NCBI GenBank assembly: GCA_015062535.1
Contig: SUUK01000001.1
Span: 195,917 to 259,916, forward strand
From: Alphaproteobacteria bacterium
Lineage (GTDB): Bacteria > Pseudomonadota > Alphaproteobacteria > RF32 > CAG-239
Direction: 5' to 3'
DNA: 64,000 nucleotides
The translations under genes and the position numbers were made by a program. Of this stretch, positions 17,404 through 27,379 are shown piece after piece (position 1 is the first letter of the stretch; every line of letters begins with the position of its first letter). Below the pieces are notes generated by a model. The model was not told the origin of the DNA and ran no database searches. It saw only the letters and a program-made list of their open reading frames with translations.

Positions 17404-18551
17404 TATATATGATTGCAGGAGAACCATCTGGTGATATGCTAGGCGCACGCTTAATGCGAGCACTAAAAGACAAAAATAAAGATATAGAATTTATTGGAGT
17501 TGGTGGGGATAATATGCAAAAAGAAGGATTAAATTCTCTTTTTGATATAACTGATTTAGCCATTATGGGATTAGTAGAAGTTATTCCAAGCATTCCCAAA
17601 GTACTAAGCCATATAAAAAGCACCATAAATGATATAATAGCAAAAAAGCCAGACTTAGTAATAACTATTGATAGTTGGAGTTTTTCTGCAAGAATTCATA
17701 AAGCATTGCGTAAAAAAAGCATAAAAGTATTGCAAATGCACTATGTAGCTCCTCAAGTTTGGGCATGGAAAAAACGTCGTGCCAAAACCATGTATAAATA
17801 TATAGATCATCTATTAACATTATTTCCACATGAGCCTAAATATTTTACTCCGCATAATTTGCCAACAGATTTTGTAGGGCATCCCGCAATAGAAAGCTCA
17901 ATGCTAACAACAGATGCTAAAGACTTTAAAAAAGAACATAACATTCCAGAAAACAAAAAAATAGCCTTAGTATTACCTGGTTCACGTCATAATGAAGTAG
18001 CCAATTTATTACCAACATTTATCGAAGTAATAAAAGAACTAGAAGCAAAAGAAAAAGACCTATTTTTTGTATTACCAACAGTTCCAACAGTAGAAAATAG
18101 AGTAAAAGATGTATTAAAAGCACATAATTGCAATGTTTTGGTTATAAATACTCAAAATGAGCGCTATAAAGCAGCCAAACTTGCAAAGCTTGCAATTGCA
18201 GCTTCAGGAACAGTTGCATTAGAGCTTGCAATTATAAATGTTCCTCATGTAGTATGCTATAAAGTACCATTTTTAACAGCATGGATTGCGCGCCATTTCA
18301 CAAATATCAAGTATGTAAATTTAACAAATATATTACTAGATAAACCAATCGTGCCTGAACTAATTCAAGAAAAATGTACAAAAGAAGTTATTTTAGAACA
18401 TGCCCAAATGCTACTTGATGAAAATTCTAACTTATATCAAAAAGAAATCAAAGGATTTAGTGAACTAAGAGAAAATTTAGGTGTTGGAAAATTAAATCCT
18501 AGTCAAAAAGCAGCAGAGATTATCTTAAAACTTATAGAGGATAAAAGATAA
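17397..18551 (+). CDS. lpxB: Lipid-A-disaccharide synthase
   Basis: LpxB joins lipid X to UDP-diacyl-GlcN to form the lipid A disaccharide, so it uses the product of the adjacent lpxI. The 384-residue GT19 enzyme shows MIAGEPSGDMLGARLMRAL at the N-terminus, MHYVAPQVWAWKKRRAK near residue 117 and LPGSRHNEVANLLP near 197. The start codon lies inside the end of lpxI (7-base overlap), giving tight coupling. Confidence 0.97.
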   Translation: MLIYMIAGEPSGDMLGARLMRALKDKNKDIEFIGVGGDNMQKEGLNSLFDITDLAIMGLVEVIPSIPKVLSHIKSTINDIIAKKPDLVITIDSWSFSARIHKALRKKSIKVLQMHYVAPQVWAWKKRRAKTMYKYIDHLLTLFPHEPKYFTPHNLPTDFVGHPAIESSMLTTDAKDFKKEHNIPENKKIALVLPGSRHNEVANLLPTFIEVIKELEAKEKDLFFVLPTVPTVENRVKDVLKAHNCNVLVINTQNERYKAAKLAKLAIAASGTVALELAIINVPHVVCYKVPFLTAWIARHFTNIKYVNLTNILLDKPIVPELIQEKCTKEVILEHAQMLLDENSNLYQKEIKGFSELRENLGVGKLNPSQKAAEIILKLIEDKR

Positions 18552-18555
18552 ATTG

Positions 18556-20514
18556 ATGTGGTGGTTAAGAAAACAACTTTTACGCATAAAATTATATATT
18601 ACCGAAAACTATATCTTAGAAAAAGAAAGCTTAATAATTTGGTATGCAATAATGTTTGCTCTAGGAGCAGCTTTTTATCTTTCAATTCCTTATGAATTAT
18701 CAACAGCGCTTATTGTAATTTTTTTGGAAAGCATCTTAGCAATACTATATATATTTAGAAAAAAAGCCAAAATTTTTAAATTACTGACATATGTTTTGGT
18801 TTTTGCTTTAGGTTTGACAATAGCTAAAGCTGATGCACTTTTTAAATTAAAACAAATAGATAAAAATTTAAGCGAAACCATATATATAAACGGACAAGTT
18901 AAAGTAATAGATTATAATTCAAATAATAGACCAAGATTATTAATCACCAACGCAAATAATTTTGATAGAAACCTAAAAGGTGATTATAAAATTAGTATAT
19001 CAAAACTTGAGCCATGGATGAAAGAAGGCTCTTGTGTTGAACTAGTAGCCCAATTGCCAAGATCATTTACACCAAACCCGTTAAGCAATTATAATATGAA
19101 TAGAAATAATTTCTATAAAGAAATATCAGCCATTGGCTATAGTATCGGTCCAGTATTTGAAAAAGATTGTAAAAATAAAGACAAAAACGATACAACAATA
19201 ATATCAAATATTAGAAATAAAATAAAAACCATTGTTGAAAGTAATACAGCACCCAATGAAGGTTCTATAATTAAAGCCTTAACCATAGGCGATAGATCTC
19301 TAATATCAAACAAATTAAATGAAAGCTATCGAACATCAGGCTTGGCTCACGTGTTATCAATATCAGGAATGCATATGAGCATTATAGCTTTACTAGTGTT
19401 TTTGCTTGTAAGATTATTACTGCTACCAATCGGATATGGACAACATGATTTTAGAAAGCTTGCAGCAATCATTTCAATCTTTGTCACATTTTTATATTTT
19501 CTAATATCAGGACAAACCGTATCATGTATTAGAGCATTTGTAATGACAACATTAGTCTTACTCGGTATACTATTTAACAGACGAGCAATAACATTAAGGC
19601 TTTGGGCTTTCGCTTTAATTGTTGTAGTGCTATTAACCCCAAGCGCTGTAATAAATCCAGGGTTCTTAATGTCTTTTTCTGCAACTTTGGGATTAATTTC
19701 ATATTATGAGAAAAAATCACATGAAATACATAATTGGCTAAATAAATCAAATATCATTTCCAAAATATTTGCCTATATTATTGGTATAATTATAACTGAC
19801 TTAGTTGCAAGCATAATGACACTTCCATATACCATGTACTACTTTAACCAAATTTCAGTATATACCACATTGGGTAATATGTTAGCCGGACCAATAATCG
19901 CTTTTTGGGTAATGCCAATGTTGTTATTATTCTTAATAACATTACCACTAAACATATATCACTACCCATTATTACTCTTAGAAAAAGGCGTTTATCAAGT
20001 AAATCAAATTGCCCATTTTGTTGCAAATCTTCCAGGATCAACATTTGGTAAAGGAATATCTCCGATAACTGATTTTACAATATTTATAATAACATTTGGT
20101 TTATTATGGCTATGTATCTGGCAAGCAAAATGGCGAAGAATAGGGTTAATATTTATCTTAATTGGTATTATAAATATATATACAACACCAAACGCAGATA
20201 TTGTATTTGACAACAATGGGACAACTATTGCGTATAGAAACAAAAACAATAAACTCTCAATAACCCAATGGCGCAAAAATAGATTTTTAGAAAGAATATG
20301 GACCGGTTCTAATACAAAAGGAAAATTCAACTATCCTCAAAATGATGTTATAAATTGCTCTAAAGATAAATGTATATATAAAGATATAATAGAACTAAAA
20401 GAAGGTCAAATCAAATACAAAGATAAAATCGTAAACCTAAATCAAGGTGGTTTTATTAATATTAAAAAGGGAATATATACACCAATAAAATTACAAAACA
20501 GAATATGGGATTAA
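18556..20514 (+). CDS. comEC: ComEC/Rec2 competence-type channel, short form
   Basis: ComEC forms the inner-membrane channel for single-stranded DNA uptake. The 652-residue protein has the N-terminal DUF4131 region (two to three spans, then an OB-like soluble part to about residue 200), then the Competence core with SGLAHVLSISGMHMSIIALL near residue 270 and SCIRAFVMTTLVLLG. The C-terminal metallo-beta-lactamase-like domain of full-length ComEC is missing: only about 120 residues follow the last span and no HxHxDH motif is visible. It follows lpxB by four bases. Confidence 0.9.
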   Translation: MWWLRKQLLRIKLYITENYILEKESLIIWYAIMFALGAAFYLSIPYELSTALIVIFLESILAILYIFRKKAKIFKLLTYVLVFALGLTIAKADALFKLKQIDKNLSETIYINGQVKVIDYNSNNRPRLLITNANNFDRNLKGDYKISISKLEPWMKEGSCVELVAQLPRSFTPNPLSNYNMNRNNFYKEISAIGYSIGPVFEKDCKNKDKNDTTIISNIRNKIKTIVESNTAPNEGSIIKALTIGDRSLISNKLNESYRTSGLAHVLSISGMHMSIIALLVFLLVRLLLLPIGYGQHDFRKLAAIISIFVTFLYFLISGQTVSCIRAFVMTTLVLLGILFNRRAITLRLWAFALIVVVLLTPSAVINPGFLMSFSATLGLISYYEKKSHEIHNWLNKSNIISKIFAYIIGIIITDLVASIMTLPYTMYYFNQISVYTTLGNMLAGPIIAFWVMPMLLLFLITLPLNIYHYPLLLLEKGVYQVNQIAHFVANLPGSTFGKGISPITDFTIFIITFGLLWLCIWQAKWRRIGLIFILIGIINIYTTPNADIVFDNNGTTIAYRNKNNKLSITQWRKNRFLERIWTGSNTKGKFNYPQNDVINCSKDKCIYKDIIELKEGQIKYKDKIVNLNQGGFINIKKGIYTPIKLQNRIWD

Positions 20515-20568
20515 TTATAATTTGTTTTTCTAAATATTTTATAAAATAGAATAGGTGAAATATTTGTA

Positions 20569-22407
20569 TTATTTAGTATCCGATTCTTCTATAATTTTTT
20601 GTATTTTATGACTAATTATATCTGATGTAAAATTTTTTAATGTAATTTTTTGAGCCTTCTTAATTTTTTCTTTTCTTTCATTTTCATTTTTAGGATCAAG
20701 ATAATATCTAACAAGTTTTATCAATTCTTCTTTTGTTTTCCACATTGGCACACTATCACCATAAATATCCTCAATCTCTTTCATATAGTCTGATATAACC
20801 AAACTACCACACGCACTAGCATCAAAAATTCTGTTACTGATAAATCCTAAATTTTTCATGCCTTCACGAGTATCATTCAATACAATTTTAGCAGAACTAT
20901 AGTACTTTCTAAGTATTCTATTATCTAGATATTCTTTTAACGCAACCCCTTCATCAAACTTTGGGCCATAAATATTAACATTAATCCCCGCATCTCGTAA
21001 ATAGTGTACCGCCTTACGATAAAAAGCATTAACACCAACAAAAACAACATCAGTCTCTAATTCTTTATTAAAATCAGGATAAAACCTTTCAGTATTTGTA
21101 AATTGTGGGATATAAAAAGAGTTTACACCTTTCTTTTGTAGCTCATTATTTAGCTTTATAGATGATACAAAAACAGCCTTAAATTTATCGCTTTCATCAA
21201 TTATATTTTGAACATATTCCTCAAAAGATATAACCATTTCTTTTTTATCAATTTCAGCAAATTGAGGATATGCAATAAATAGAAAATTATTATTTCCAGT
21301 CAAGTCTTTATTTTTTACTGGTAGAAAACCTCTAATTAAAACATTATTTTGTGCAGAATATTTTTTTATTGAATCAAAAAAACTCATATATTGTTCATAT
21401 TCTTGATCAGTAAAATGTGAGGCGATATCCTGTGCAAGCCAAAAGTCACCACTGCCAATATGCCCAACAGAAACTCCCAAATCAAAATTAATACTATGTT
21501 TATTAATAATATTATCGTTTGAATGATTTCCTTCAATAGTTGTTTTAATAGTATTAATTATCGCATCTTTACTAAAAATATTTTTAGTAATTAAATACGC
21601 CATGTGCTTTCTTACAATGATTTTTTTATCATTATTTAATATTTCATCAATGAGTATTTCAGCATCATCTTGTGTCATATAAAAATTGATAGCATCATTA
21701 AATATATTAATAGTATCAATGTGAAGAGGCCATCCCCAATATGTCGCAATAGGAATTTTATGAGATGCAATCCTAAAGAAAATAGGATGTAAATCTATAG
21801 ACTTATTTTCAAATGATGTGTGATTTACAAAACAAGCCTTAAGTTTAGGAATATCCTTTACTATTTCATCAATGTTCTCAATGTTATATTCTTTGTAAGG
21901 TATTTTTTTATATTCAAGAATATCTTTTATAAGCGGTTGCGCACCAATTATACCAAAAAGTTTATTATCATCATAAACCTCAAAATTGTCATAATTCTTA
22001 AACCATCCCAAAGGTGCATAATTTAGTTTTAAGTTATATATTTTTAAGAAATCAATTAATAAATCAGAAGTAACAAAAATATATGGATAATTTAATAAAT
22101 CATCAGGATAAAAACTTAAACCTTCATATCCTCCAAGCCATAAAACCGGTATTTCATTCTTATTTTTTTTAGGTTTAACGATTTGATGATCTTTGTAAAA
22201 ATTAGCAAAATAAAATCTATATTTTTTATTATCAGAAAAGTCTTGATTATTTAATTCATCAATCAAGGGGCTTACAAATAATCTTAATTTCTGAGGAGTA
22301 TTATCATCCAGCAAAAATTGAGTTTTATCTTTTTTGACATAATAAAAACAAAAAGCACAAACAACAAATAAAAGAATTAGAGCTAAATAATACTTTATTT
22401 TTTTCAT
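20569..22407 (-). CDS. CgeB/Glyco_trans_1_2-like glycosyltransferase with N-terminal anchor
   Basis: The 612-residue protein begins with one membrane anchor (residues 5-23). Its C-terminal 200 residues match the 'glycosyl transferases group 1' PF13524/CgeB type: TDVVFVGVNAFYRKAVHYLR, INVNIYGPKFDEG and NDTREGMKNLGFISNRIFDA, then ACGSLVISDYMKEIEDIYGD. The N-terminal 350 residues are an unassigned Rossmann-like domain. It lies 12 bases after the DUF805 gene and is probably the last gene of the accB operon. The substrate is unknown. Confidence 0.8.
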   Translation of the reverse strand: MKKIKYYLALILLFVVCAFCFYYVKKDKTQFLLDDNTPQKLRLFVSPLIDELNNQDFSDNKKYRFYFANFYKDHQIVKPKKNKNEIPVLWLGGYEGLSFYPDDLLNYPYIFVTSDLLIDFLKIYNLKLNYAPLGWFKNYDNFEVYDDNKLFGIIGAQPLIKDILEYKKIPYKEYNIENIDEIVKDIPKLKACFVNHTSFENKSIDLHPIFFRIASHKIPIATYWGWPLHIDTINIFNDAINFYMTQDDAEILIDEILNNDKKIIVRKHMAYLITKNIFSKDAIINTIKTTIEGNHSNDNIINKHSINFDLGVSVGHIGSGDFWLAQDIASHFTDQEYEQYMSFFDSIKKYSAQNNVLIRGFLPVKNKDLTGNNNFLFIAYPQFAEIDKKEMVISFEEYVQNIIDESDKFKAVFVSSIKLNNELQKKGVNSFYIPQFTNTERFYPDFNKELETDVVFVGVNAFYRKAVHYLRDAGINVNIYGPKFDEGVALKEYLDNRILRKYYSSAKIVLNDTREGMKNLGFISNRIFDASACGSLVISDYMKEIEDIYGDSVPMWKTKEELIKLVRYYLDPKNENERKEKIKKAQKITLKNFTSDIISHKIQKIIEESDTK

Positions 22408-22418
22408 AATAAGCTCTT

Positions 22419-23255
22419 TTATTTAGCTACAATATTACTTATTATTTTTTCAATATTAGAATGAATTTTAGCTTCTGAAACCGTTTGTCCATCTAATGCT
22501 TTCAACATATTAATAACTTCTTTTTGGACAACTTTAATTTGTTCATCTGAAAGAGACTTATCGACACTCATCATTTCAGCTGTTGTTAAAATACTGTCAA
22601 TTGTTGATTTTTGAGTGCTTTGACGCTTCCAGTTATCAAAATTAACATAAGTCAAAATAGAAATAACCAGTAAGCATATTAAAGATATCATAATAAATTT
22701 CTTCAAAATAGGTCCATTATCCTGTTCATAAACCTCATCATCAACCTGAGGTTCACCAAAAAGACCAATTCCAGCATAAGAAGGGCGATAAGCCAATACA
22801 TAAACAAAAGAAACCCAAAGTAAAATTAAAATCAAAGAAAAATAACTAATGAAAAATGCACTTAAAATTGATAACAAGCCCAAAAATAGGTATAAAAATG
22901 CTTTTTTGTTAATATCGTGAAAACGTCTAACTAAAACAGCAACTGTTGGTATAAAAGTTGCAAAATAAAAAAAGTATACAAGCATAGGCATTTCTACATA
23001 TTCTGAAAAAATATATAAAGGAAAGAATAAAATACCTTGAGCAACCATAAAACCAAAAAACTCTAATCGAGTAGCTCTTCCGTGAAAATTAAGATACTTT
23101 TCTGTAATACCTCTAATATAATAATCAAAAGCATCTCCCCATGCTTGTTTCATATTTTTTTTATTTATTACATAGCGCTTTGCTTTATTTTGAGCTTTAT
23201 CATCTGCAGTTTGATTTTTATTACTAGATAAAATATCCTTATCCTTAATCAACAT
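22419..23255 (-). CDS. DUF805 inner-membrane protein
   Basis: I start at the ATG at 23255, which has AAGGAG ten bases upstream, rather than at the open frame 10 codons earlier. The DUF805 hallmarks are visible: YLNFHGRATRLEFFGF (the 'F.GR..R.EFW' motif) and VRRFHDINKKAFLY (the 'RR.HD.g' motif). Four spans follow this, then a fifth span and a helical extracytoplasmic tail of about 80 residues. The start overlaps the end of the preceding membrane gene by 11 bases. Confidence 0.85.
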   Translation of the reverse strand: MLIKDKDILSSNKNQTADDKAQNKAKRYVINKKNMKQAWGDAFDYYIRGITEKYLNFHGRATRLEFFGFMVAQGILFFPLYIFSEYVEMPMLVYFFYFATFIPTVAVLVRRFHDINKKAFLYLFLGLLSILSAFFISYFSLILILLWVSFVYVLAYRPSYAGIGLFGEPQVDDEVYEQDNGPILKKFIMISLICLLVISILTYVNFDNWKRQSTQKSTIDSILTTAEMMSVDKSLSDEQIKVVQKEVINMLKALDGQTVSEAKIHSNIEKIISNIVAK

Positions 23256-24030
23256 TGCTATTGTTCTCCTTATTATCAATATCATGCTTTGATTTATGCT
23301 TTAAGTTAATTTCTTTATTGTTTTTCAAGTTTTTAACAGGAAACAAATAAAAGAAATCATACATCTTAAAATAAAGTATTGAAACAAAAACAAGTATTGC
23401 TGCTCTTGCAAAAGATGCAATCCAAATATTAATTCTAGCAAGCAATAACATTAAACATACAAGCAATACAAACGAAATAAACGTTACAAAAGATATTCTA
23501 AGTACATTTCCCTTAGTTTTGATATATGTAAAAAGTAAAGATTTGTTTTTTCCTGTAATTTCAGACACAAAAGAAAAAGAAGGAATTAAAAAGAAAATAA
23601 CAAAAATCAAAAAGATACATATATACTTACCAACTTGCCAAACAATACTCTGTAATAAATCATTAAAAAACACATTAAAACTTTCTCCAAAAGACATTTT
23701 TAGAAAGTTTATTACAACATTAAGAACAAAAGACGTAACAAGTAGAGCTACAATAAATAGTGCAATGGCCGAAATAAAGCGAAGTGTCGCAGATATAAAT
23801 ATATTTTTATCCCACAAAATTTGTTGTTTATAATAACAACCAGCAGCAAAATAAAAAAACAAATATATGTATATACCAGACACTGCAAAAAAAGATGAAT
23901 TTCCTAAAAACATAGGAAACAAACTACCGATAAAATAAAAAATTGTCAGAAAGGCAAAAGCAAACAGATGACTAAACACATAACGATAAGCATTTCTGTA
24001 TATTTTCCAAACTGACAATTTTTCTTTCAT
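23245..24030 (-). CDS. Polytopic membrane protein, unknown
   Basis: The 261-residue protein has about six hydrophobic spans and a basic C-terminal tail (KNLKNNKEINLKHKSKHD). I do not recognise the family; the layout is like DUF4013 or YciC-type membrane proteins but no diagnostic motif is visible. It begins eight bases after accC and overlaps the DUF805 gene, so it belongs to the accB-accC operon. Confidence 0.7.
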   Translation of the reverse strand: MKEKLSVWKIYRNAYRYVFSHLFAFAFLTIFYFIGSLFPMFLGNSSFFAVSGIYIYLFFYFAAGCYYKQQILWDKNIFISATLRFISAIALFIVALLVTSFVLNVVINFLKMSFGESFNVFFNDLLQSIVWQVGKYICIFLIFVIFFLIPSFSFVSEITGKNKSLLFTYIKTKGNVLRISFVTFISFVLLVCLMLLLARINIWIASFARAAILVFVSILYFKMYDFFYLFPVKNLKNNKEINLKHKSKHDIDNKENNSNVD

Positions 24031-24038
24031 ACGATAAC

Positions 24039-25382
24039 CTATTTACTATTTTTATTCATATGCTCTGTTAACCAATGAATATTGTATTGACCATCAATGA
24101 ATTCATTTTGAGAAATAATATCTTCATGTAAAGGTATAGTAGTTTTAACCCCCATAATGATAAATTCTTCTAAAGCTCGACGAAGACGCATTAAACAAGC
24201 ATTTCTTGTTTTTGCATGAACAATAAGCTTAGCAATCATACTATCATAATAAGGAGGAATGCTATAACCAGAATAAATTTCAGAATCAACACGAATACCA
24301 AGTCCACCAGGCGCATGCCATTCAGCAATTTTACCAGGGCATGGTGCAAATGTTTGTGGGTCTTCAGCATTAATACGACACTCAATAGCATGACCTCTAA
24401 ATTGAATATCATCTTGAGTATATCCGAGTTGAGCACCACTTGCGATTCTAATTTGTTCACGAACCAAATCAATGCCAGATATAGCTTCAGTAATAGGATG
24501 TTCAACTTGTAAACGAGTATTCATCTCCAAGAAATAGAACTTACCATCTTCATACATGAACTCTAGAGTACCAGCATTTTGGTATCCAATCTTTTTAATA
24601 GCATTACAAACAATATCACCAATTTCTTTGCGTTGTTCTTGATTAAGAGCAGGTGAAGGACATTCTTCAATAACCTTTTGATGGTTTCTTTGAATAGAAC
24701 AATCACGCTCACCAAGATGAACAACATTACCATATTTATCTGCCAAAATTTGCATTTCAATATGACGAGGACGTTGTAAATATTTTTCCATATAAACAAC
24801 ATCAGAAGGAAACGCAGCCTTTGCTTCAGCTTTTGCCATAGTGTAAGCTTCTGCAATTTCATCATCACTATAAGCAACCTTCATACCTTTACCGCCACCA
24901 CCATCTTTGGCTTTAATAATTACAGGATAACCAATTTTATTTGCCCATTCTTTTGCATCTTCTACACTCTCAAGCGCACTAGAACCTGGAGTGATAGGAA
25001 GTCCAGCATCAATAGCTGCCTTTCTTGCTGTAATTTTATCGCCAAGCAAACGCATTTGTTCTGCAGTAGGGCCAATAAAGGTAATACCATGCTTTTCAAC
25101 CATTTCTGCAAAATCAGCATTTTCAGATAAAAAACCAAAACCAGGGTGAATAGCATCAGCTCCTGTGATTAAAGCAGCAGAAATAATAGCAGGTTTATTC
25201 AAATAAGATTCAGATGATCTAGCAGGTCCAATACAAACTGCTTCATCAGCAAGTCTTACATGCATAGCATTAGCATCTGCTTCTGAGTGAACTGCAACGG
25301 TACGAATACCCATTTCTCTACAAGCTCTGTGAATTCTAAGAGCAACTTCGCCTCGGTTAGCAATTAAAACTTTTTCAAACAT
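24039..25382 (-). CDS. accC: Biotin carboxylase subunit of acetyl-CoA carboxylase
   Basis: AccC carboxylates the biotin on AccB using ATP and bicarbonate, the first step of fatty acid synthesis. The 447-residue enzyme has the standard order: FEKVLIANRGEVALRIHRAC, the ATP-grasp loop KAKDGGGGKGMKVA near residue 159, MEKYLQRPRHIEMQ, and the catalytic EMNTRLQVEHPITE near 288. It lies 33 bases after accB in the usual accBC order. Confidence 0.98.
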   Translation of the reverse strand: MFEKVLIANRGEVALRIHRACREMGIRTVAVHSEADANAMHVRLADEAVCIGPARSSESYLNKPAIISAALITGADAIHPGFGFLSENADFAEMVEKHGITFIGPTAEQMRLLGDKITARKAAIDAGLPITPGSSALESVEDAKEWANKIGYPVIIKAKDGGGGKGMKVAYSDDEIAEAYTMAKAEAKAAFPSDVVYMEKYLQRPRHIEMQILADKYGNVVHLGERDCSIQRNHQKVIEECPSPALNQEQRKEIGDIVCNAIKKIGYQNAGTLEFMYEDGKFYFLEMNTRLQVEHPITEAISGIDLVREQIRIASGAQLGYTQDDIQFRGHAIECRINAEDPQTFAPCPGKIAEWHAPGGLGIRVDSEIYSGYSIPPYYDSMIAKLIVHAKTRNACLMRLRRALEEFIIMGVKTTIPLHEDIISQNEFIDGQYNIHWLTEHMNKNSK

Positions 25383-25415
25383 AGATTTTTTCCTAATTTA
25401 TTATATCTAAAATGT

Positions 25416-25898
25416 TTATTCAATAACCACCAAAGGCTCACCATATTCAACAGGATCTCCTGCTTCAACTAAGATTTTTACAACCTTACCACCTTTATGA
25501 GCTTTAACAGGGTTAAATGTTTTCATTGCTTCAACCAAGCAAACGGTATCACCTTCTGCAACACTATCACCAACTTTTACATAGTTTGGAGATTTAGGGT
25601 CTGCAGATAAATAAACAACACCAACCATTGGAGATTTAACAGCATTAGGACTGTTTGTGTAATCTTCCTCAGTATTTGTAGCTACCTCAGTAGTATTACT
25701 AGCAACATTAGGTGCACTAACTGGAGCAGCAACAGGTTGCAAACTTGGCGTATATTGAGCTGTAGAAACAACACCACCATTATTTCTAACTAAAGAAATT
25801 CTACAACTTTCATCTTCATATTCTAGTTCTGTTAAATTAGTTTTATCTAAGATTTCAGCCAGTCTGCTTATTATTTTTGTATCCAATGGATTAGACAT
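25416..25898 (-). CDS. accB: Biotin carboxyl carrier protein
   Basis: I start at the ATG at 25898, preceded by GAGAGGAT, which gives a 160-residue protein; 18 upstream codons are open but have no ribosome site. The N-terminal helix (IISRLAEILDKTNLTELEYE) is the AccC contact. A Pro/Ala/Thr-rich linker spans about residues 40-85 and the biotinyl domain covers the last 75 residues. The biotin Lys sits in EAMKTFNPVKA; the canonical E. coli motif is EAMKMMN, so the two residues after the Lys are altered. Confidence 0.96.
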   Translation of the reverse strand: MSNPLDTKIISRLAEILDKTNLTELEYEDESCRISLVRNNGGVVSTAQYTPSLQPVAAPVSAPNVASNTTEVATNTEEDYTNSPNAVKSPMVGVVYLSADPKSPNYVKVGDSVAEGDTVCLVEAMKTFNPVKAHKGGKVVKILVEAGDPVEYGEPLVVIE

Positions 25899-26078
25899 AG
25901 TTATCCTCTCATTAAAAATTAAATTCAGAACAATCTTTAAAATATTTCTCAAAATTTTACAAGCTTTTTCTTATTTATCTCCCCAAAAAATGCACAAATT
26001 TTATAAAATTGATGACTTTTTATTAACTTATTTGTTATAAAATAACCAAAGTTTTAGTTAACAGGAAAGATATGAAAA

Positions 26079-27323
26079 ATGAGAGATTTATTAGAAGTTT
26101 TACACAATTACAACATCTTGGGTGAGGTTCTATCAACAACTTATGGACCATTGCTTGAAATTATAGAATTTAAGCCTGCTTCTGGCACAAAATTAAAAAC
26201 CATTACCACAATCAAAGAAGATATACGAAGAGAATTAGGGGTATCAAGTTTACATATTGAACCAAGTACAGATAGCAATTCTTTATTATTTGAATATCCT
26301 AAAGACACTTTTGATACCATAGATTTTAATGAAGTTCTATTATCAAACAAAGCAAAGTCGGCAAAAGAAAAATATACGCTTCCTATTTGTGTCGGTGCAA
26401 CAATTAAAGGAGAACCTTTATTTCAAGATTTAGCTAAAATGCCTCATTTACTTGTAGGTGGAACTACAGGTTCCGGTAAGTCAGTTGGGCTAAATACATT
26501 TATTTTGTCTTTAATCGCATCAAAAAAGCCAAGTGAACTAAAATTAGTCTTAATAGACCCTAAAAAAATAGAATTCACAATATATAATGATCAAAAATAC
26601 CTATATTGTCCTGTTATAACCGAAACAAATGAGGCTGTTGATATATTAGCTCACCTAGCAGAACAAATGGATAAACGTTATGAGATATTTAGCGAAAATC
26701 TCTGCAAAAATCTAAAAGATTATAATGAGCAAGCCTCAAAACCTTTACCTTATATAATGTGTGTGATTGATGAATTTGCAGATTTAATCGCAAGCGACCC
26801 CAAGGTTGAAAAAGATGTTATGCGCTTAGCTCAAAAAGCAAGAGCAGCAGGAATTCATTTAATTTTAGCAACTCAGCGTCCATCTGTTGATGTCGTAACC
26901 GGTGTTCTTAAAGCAAACTTCCCAACAAGACTTGCATACAAAGTAGCATCAAATGCCGATTCTAGAACAATATTAGATGAACCTGGAGCAGAAAATTTAA
27001 TAGGAAGAGGGGATTGCCTGTTTTTATCATCATCAGGAGAGCTATTAAGATTACATGGAGCATACATTGATGATAATAATATAAAAGAAATGCTCATCCC
27101 ATATAAATGCCAAATAAAACCATTAAAACTAGAAAAAAAAGAAGAAACTCCTCAAAAATCATCACCTAAGGCAGAAGTAAAAAAAGAGGGTATCTTAACT
27201 AGGTTTGCTAAGTTTTGGTCAAAATTAAAGCAAAAAGACAAAGATTTAATAATTAAAGGTATAAAATATATATTTACCTTTATTGTTTCTTTTGTTCAAA
27301 ATTCTTCTAAAAAGAGAAAATAA
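26079..27323 (+). CDS. Short FtsK/SpoIIIE-type DNA translocase lacking membrane and gamma domains
   Basis: The 414-residue protein contains only the alpha-beta motor of FtsK: LEVLHNYNILGEVLSTTYGP (alpha domain), VGGTTGSGKSVGLNTFI (Walker A, near residue 127), YIMCVIDEFADLI (Walker B, near 228) and LATQRPSVDVVTGVLKANFP. No N-terminal membrane region is present, and the C-terminus is a short basic stretch with one possible hydrophobic helix instead of the winged-helix gamma domain that reads KOPS sites. It is probably an accessory paralogue rather than the divisome FtsK. The start uses AGGAAAG at a slightly long spacing. Confidence 0.85.
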   Translation: MRDLLEVLHNYNILGEVLSTTYGPLLEIIEFKPASGTKLKTITTIKEDIRRELGVSSLHIEPSTDSNSLLFEYPKDTFDTIDFNEVLLSNKAKSAKEKYTLPICVGATIKGEPLFQDLAKMPHLLVGGTTGSGKSVGLNTFILSLIASKKPSELKLVLIDPKKIEFTIYNDQKYLYCPVITETNEAVDILAHLAEQMDKRYEIFSENLCKNLKDYNEQASKPLPYIMCVIDEFADLIASDPKVEKDVMRLAQKARAAGIHLILATQRPSVDVVTGVLKANFPTRLAYKVASNADSRTILDEPGAENLIGRGDCLFLSSSGELLRLHGAYIDDNNIKEMLIPYKCQIKPLKLEKKEETPQKSSPKAEVKKEGILTRFAKFWSKLKQKDKDLIIKGIKYIFTFIVSFVQNSSKKRK

Positions 27324-27330
27324 TAAGCTA

Positions 27331-27379
27331 TTGATATCTCCTAAAAAATATGATATAATCCTATCTTATAGGAGATATC
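27331..27379 (+). promoter_or_regulatory. Promoter embedded in an 11-bp inverted repeat covering the ribosome site
   Basis: TTGATA (27331-27336), 17 bases and a perfect TATAAT (27354-27359) form a strong promoter. GATATCTCCTA (27333-27343) and TAGGAGATATC (27369-27379) are perfect inverted repeats. The left arm overlaps the -35 element and lies upstream of the expected start of transcription; the right arm contains the AGGAG ribosome site. Only transcripts reading in from upstream can form the stem that hides AGGAG. Confidence 0.75.
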
